Part shown: positions 13,528 to 14,352 of the stretch, piece by piece
How positions within the stretch are numbered: position 1 is the first letter of the stretch
How the letters are laid out: each line of letters starts with the position of its first letter
Assembly: GCA_025351205.1 (NCBI GenBank)
Contig: JANXWI010000538.1
Coordinates: 1 to 14,352, forward strand
DNA from: Deinococcus sp.
GTDB taxonomy: Bacteria; Deinococcota; Deinococci; Deinococcales; Deinococcaceae
DNA: 14,352 nt
Reading direction: 5' to 3'
Notes under the pieces: model-generated
The model's input: only the letters and a program-made list of their open reading frames with translations
Told to the model about the DNA's origin: nothing
The model's database searches: none
Translations under genes and position numbers: made by a program

Positions 13528-13944
13528 TCAGACGGTCTCCATGGCCGCCTGCATCCAGGACGTGACGGTCACCGCTCCGACCTCTCCCGTGAGGCGCGAC
13601 GCTTCACGTCCGTTGTGAATCAGGACCAGCGAGGGAACGAGCGTGATGCCGAGCCTCCGGACCTCTTCCGGGTTCTGACTGACTTCGAGGTCGATAGCCG
13701 GCACCTGAACGGTGCGGTCCTGGACAAGCTGCTGGAGGAGGCCCCACATCCTCACGGACGCCGCCGACCAGCGTGCCCAGACGGCGTACAGCTGCCAACC
13801 GTCGATTGCCCTGGACCCGTCGGTTGGTCCGGCGTCGGGGAGGGACAGATCGGGGAGGGACAGAACACTCGCCGGCGTCTGTTGACGACGCCCCTCTGCC
13901 CGAGGAGCGGCGCACCTTGGTTTTCCTGGCCGACTGTCAGGCAC
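13528..13944 (-). CDS. Thioredoxin-fold protein lacking the CxxC active site
   Basis: A 138-residue product whose C-terminal 90 residues read as a thioredoxin fold: WQLYAVWARWSAASVRM (50-66) aligns with the thioredoxin WCGPC segment, but both cysteines are serines (S60 and S63). The cis-proline loop is intact (LVPSLVLIHNGRE, P104), and EVGAVTVTSWMQ matches the final helix region. Without cysteines it cannot do dithiol redox chemistry; a chaperone-like or binding role is possible. The first 45 residues are Pro/Arg/Ser-rich, include a SLPDL-SLPDA duplication, and may be a linker or lie upstream of the real start. The GTG at 13944 overlaps the upstream gene stop by 8 bases and lacks a clear ribosome binding site. 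Not a known signal peptide. Confidence 0.65.
   Translation of the reverse strand: MPDSRPGKPRCAAPRAEGRRQQTPASVLSLPDLSLPDAGPTDGSRAIDGWQLYAVWARWSAASVRMWGLLQQLVQDRTVQVPAIDLEVSQNPEEVRRLGITLVPSLVLIHNGREASRLTGEVGAVTVTSWMQAAMETV
13835..13864. repeat. Exact 15-bp tandem duplication inside the thioredoxin-like gene
   Basis: TCGGGGAGGGACAGA occurs twice in direct succession (13835-13849 and 13850-13864). Being five codons long, it keeps the frame and duplicates a Ser-Leu-Pro-Asp stretch in the N-terminal linker. Confidence 0.85.
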
Positions 13945-14185
13945 GGTAAGGGTCCGGTTCGATCAGGCGCACGGCCAGTACACTGCCGATGTGCAGACTG
14001 GCGAGCCTCAGCACCTCAAGGGTTTCCCACGCGTCGTAACTTTCGGTGACCAAAATGGAACCGATTTCAGGCGCGTCGGCGCACAAAGCGAGCGCCATCT
14101 GGACGTGACCGTTCACCACGCACAGATCGACAATCCAGTGATCGGGAATGTTCATGAATGTATGGTTAAGATTGGGCGCAGACAC
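13937..14185 (-). CDS. Small hypothetical protein
   Basis: An 82-residue product (72 if it starts at the ATG at 14155, MNIPDHW). I do not recognise the family. It alternates hydrophobic stretches (WIVDLCVVNGHVQMALALCA, then GSILVTES and ASLHIGSVLAVRLI) with acidic turns, suggesting a small alpha/beta soluble fold rather than a membrane protein. It overlaps the thioredoxin-like gene by 8 bases on the same strand, so the two may be co-translated. The GTG at 14185 has a TACAGT -10-like motif (14199-14194) 8 bases upstream, which would suit a leaderless transcript, but no -35 box. Codon use is less GC-rich than in the neighbouring genes, so it may be acquired, decaying or spurious. Confidence 0.45.
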   Translation of the reverse strand: MSAPNLNHTFMNIPDHWIVDLCVVNGHVQMALALCADAPEIGSILVTESYDAWETLEVLRLASLHIGSVLAVRLIEPDPYRA

Positions 14186-14220
14186 CGCAAGGCACTGTAA
14201 GCCCCCTTACTCTGTGAACC

Positions 14221-14352
14221 ATGCTGAAGTGGTCTCCACAACCGCCTCTTTGCCCTCCACATGACCGCCTGATGACACAGGGCAGCCGGGAACAGGCAGG
14301 AGAACGACTGCGGTGGTCAATCTCCGTGCCTGTTTTCCGGACCTGTGCCTCG
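14221..14352 (+). CDS. Possible start of a plus-strand gene running off the right edge
   Basis: From the ATG at 14221 the frame stays open for 44 codons to the window end (MLKWSPQPPLCPPHDRL and onward). TACTCT (14208-14213) lies 7 bases before it, which could be a -10 box for a leaderless transcript. No family is recognisable and third positions are not GC-rich, so this may be chance. Confidence 0.2.
   Translation, partial: MLKWSPQPPLCPPHDRLMTQGSREQAGERLRWSISVPVFRTCAS

Noticed and set aside
1..14352. tRNA, rRNA, CRISPR array, transposase gene
   Set aside because: I looked for these and saw no cloverleaf, rRNA signature, spaced repeat array or transposase motif.

Overview
The window is GC-rich, densely coded DNA and most resembles a Deinococcus-type chromosome. 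The basis for that is the high GC, the mosaic GC-rich intergenic repeats and several TAnnnT -10 motifs 5-8 bases before a start codon, as expected for leaderless genes. The genus is an inference; no rRNA or marker gene is present.

Left part (1-5212, all minus strand): an importer operon with its regulator. Transcription order is a GntR/FCD-family regulator, a periplasmic family-5 solute-binding protein, a DppB-type permease, a DppC-type permease, and a second different DppC-type permease cut by the left edge. A sigma-A-like promoter (5165-5193), a TGGT-NNN-ACCA operator just downstream (5139-5149) and a perfect 12-bp inverted repeat around the promoter precede the regulator. The regulator seems to start at a CTG behind a strong ribosome binding site. 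Between the binding protein and the first permease lies a large inverted repeat that would fold in the mRNA and may set different expression levels.

Middle (5213-10986): a roughly 500-bp gap holding a long mosaic repeat, then a five-gene minus-strand operon in which every junction overlaps by 1-4 bases. In transcription order it encodes a gluconate 2-dehydrogenase subunit 3-like protein, a GMC flavoprotein oxidoreductase, a Gfo/Idh/MocA NAD(P) oxidoreductase, a divergent GH1-like glycosidase and an alpha/beta hydrolase. All five lack visible export signals. I read it as a cytoplasmic glycoside oxidation/reduction and cleavage module, possibly through keto-sugar intermediates. This is the best candidate here for an undescribed system. 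The operon start carries three 13-bp repeats, each with its own ATG in a different frame.

Right part (11189-14352): two plus-strand genes, a DUF1440-like membrane protein and a family-2 glycosyltransferase, end in a roughly 470-bp gap with a hairpin and another copy of the repeat core. Facing them on the minus strand are a small unknown protein and a thioredoxin-fold protein whose CxxC is replaced by SxxS. A possible plus-strand reading frame runs off the right edge.
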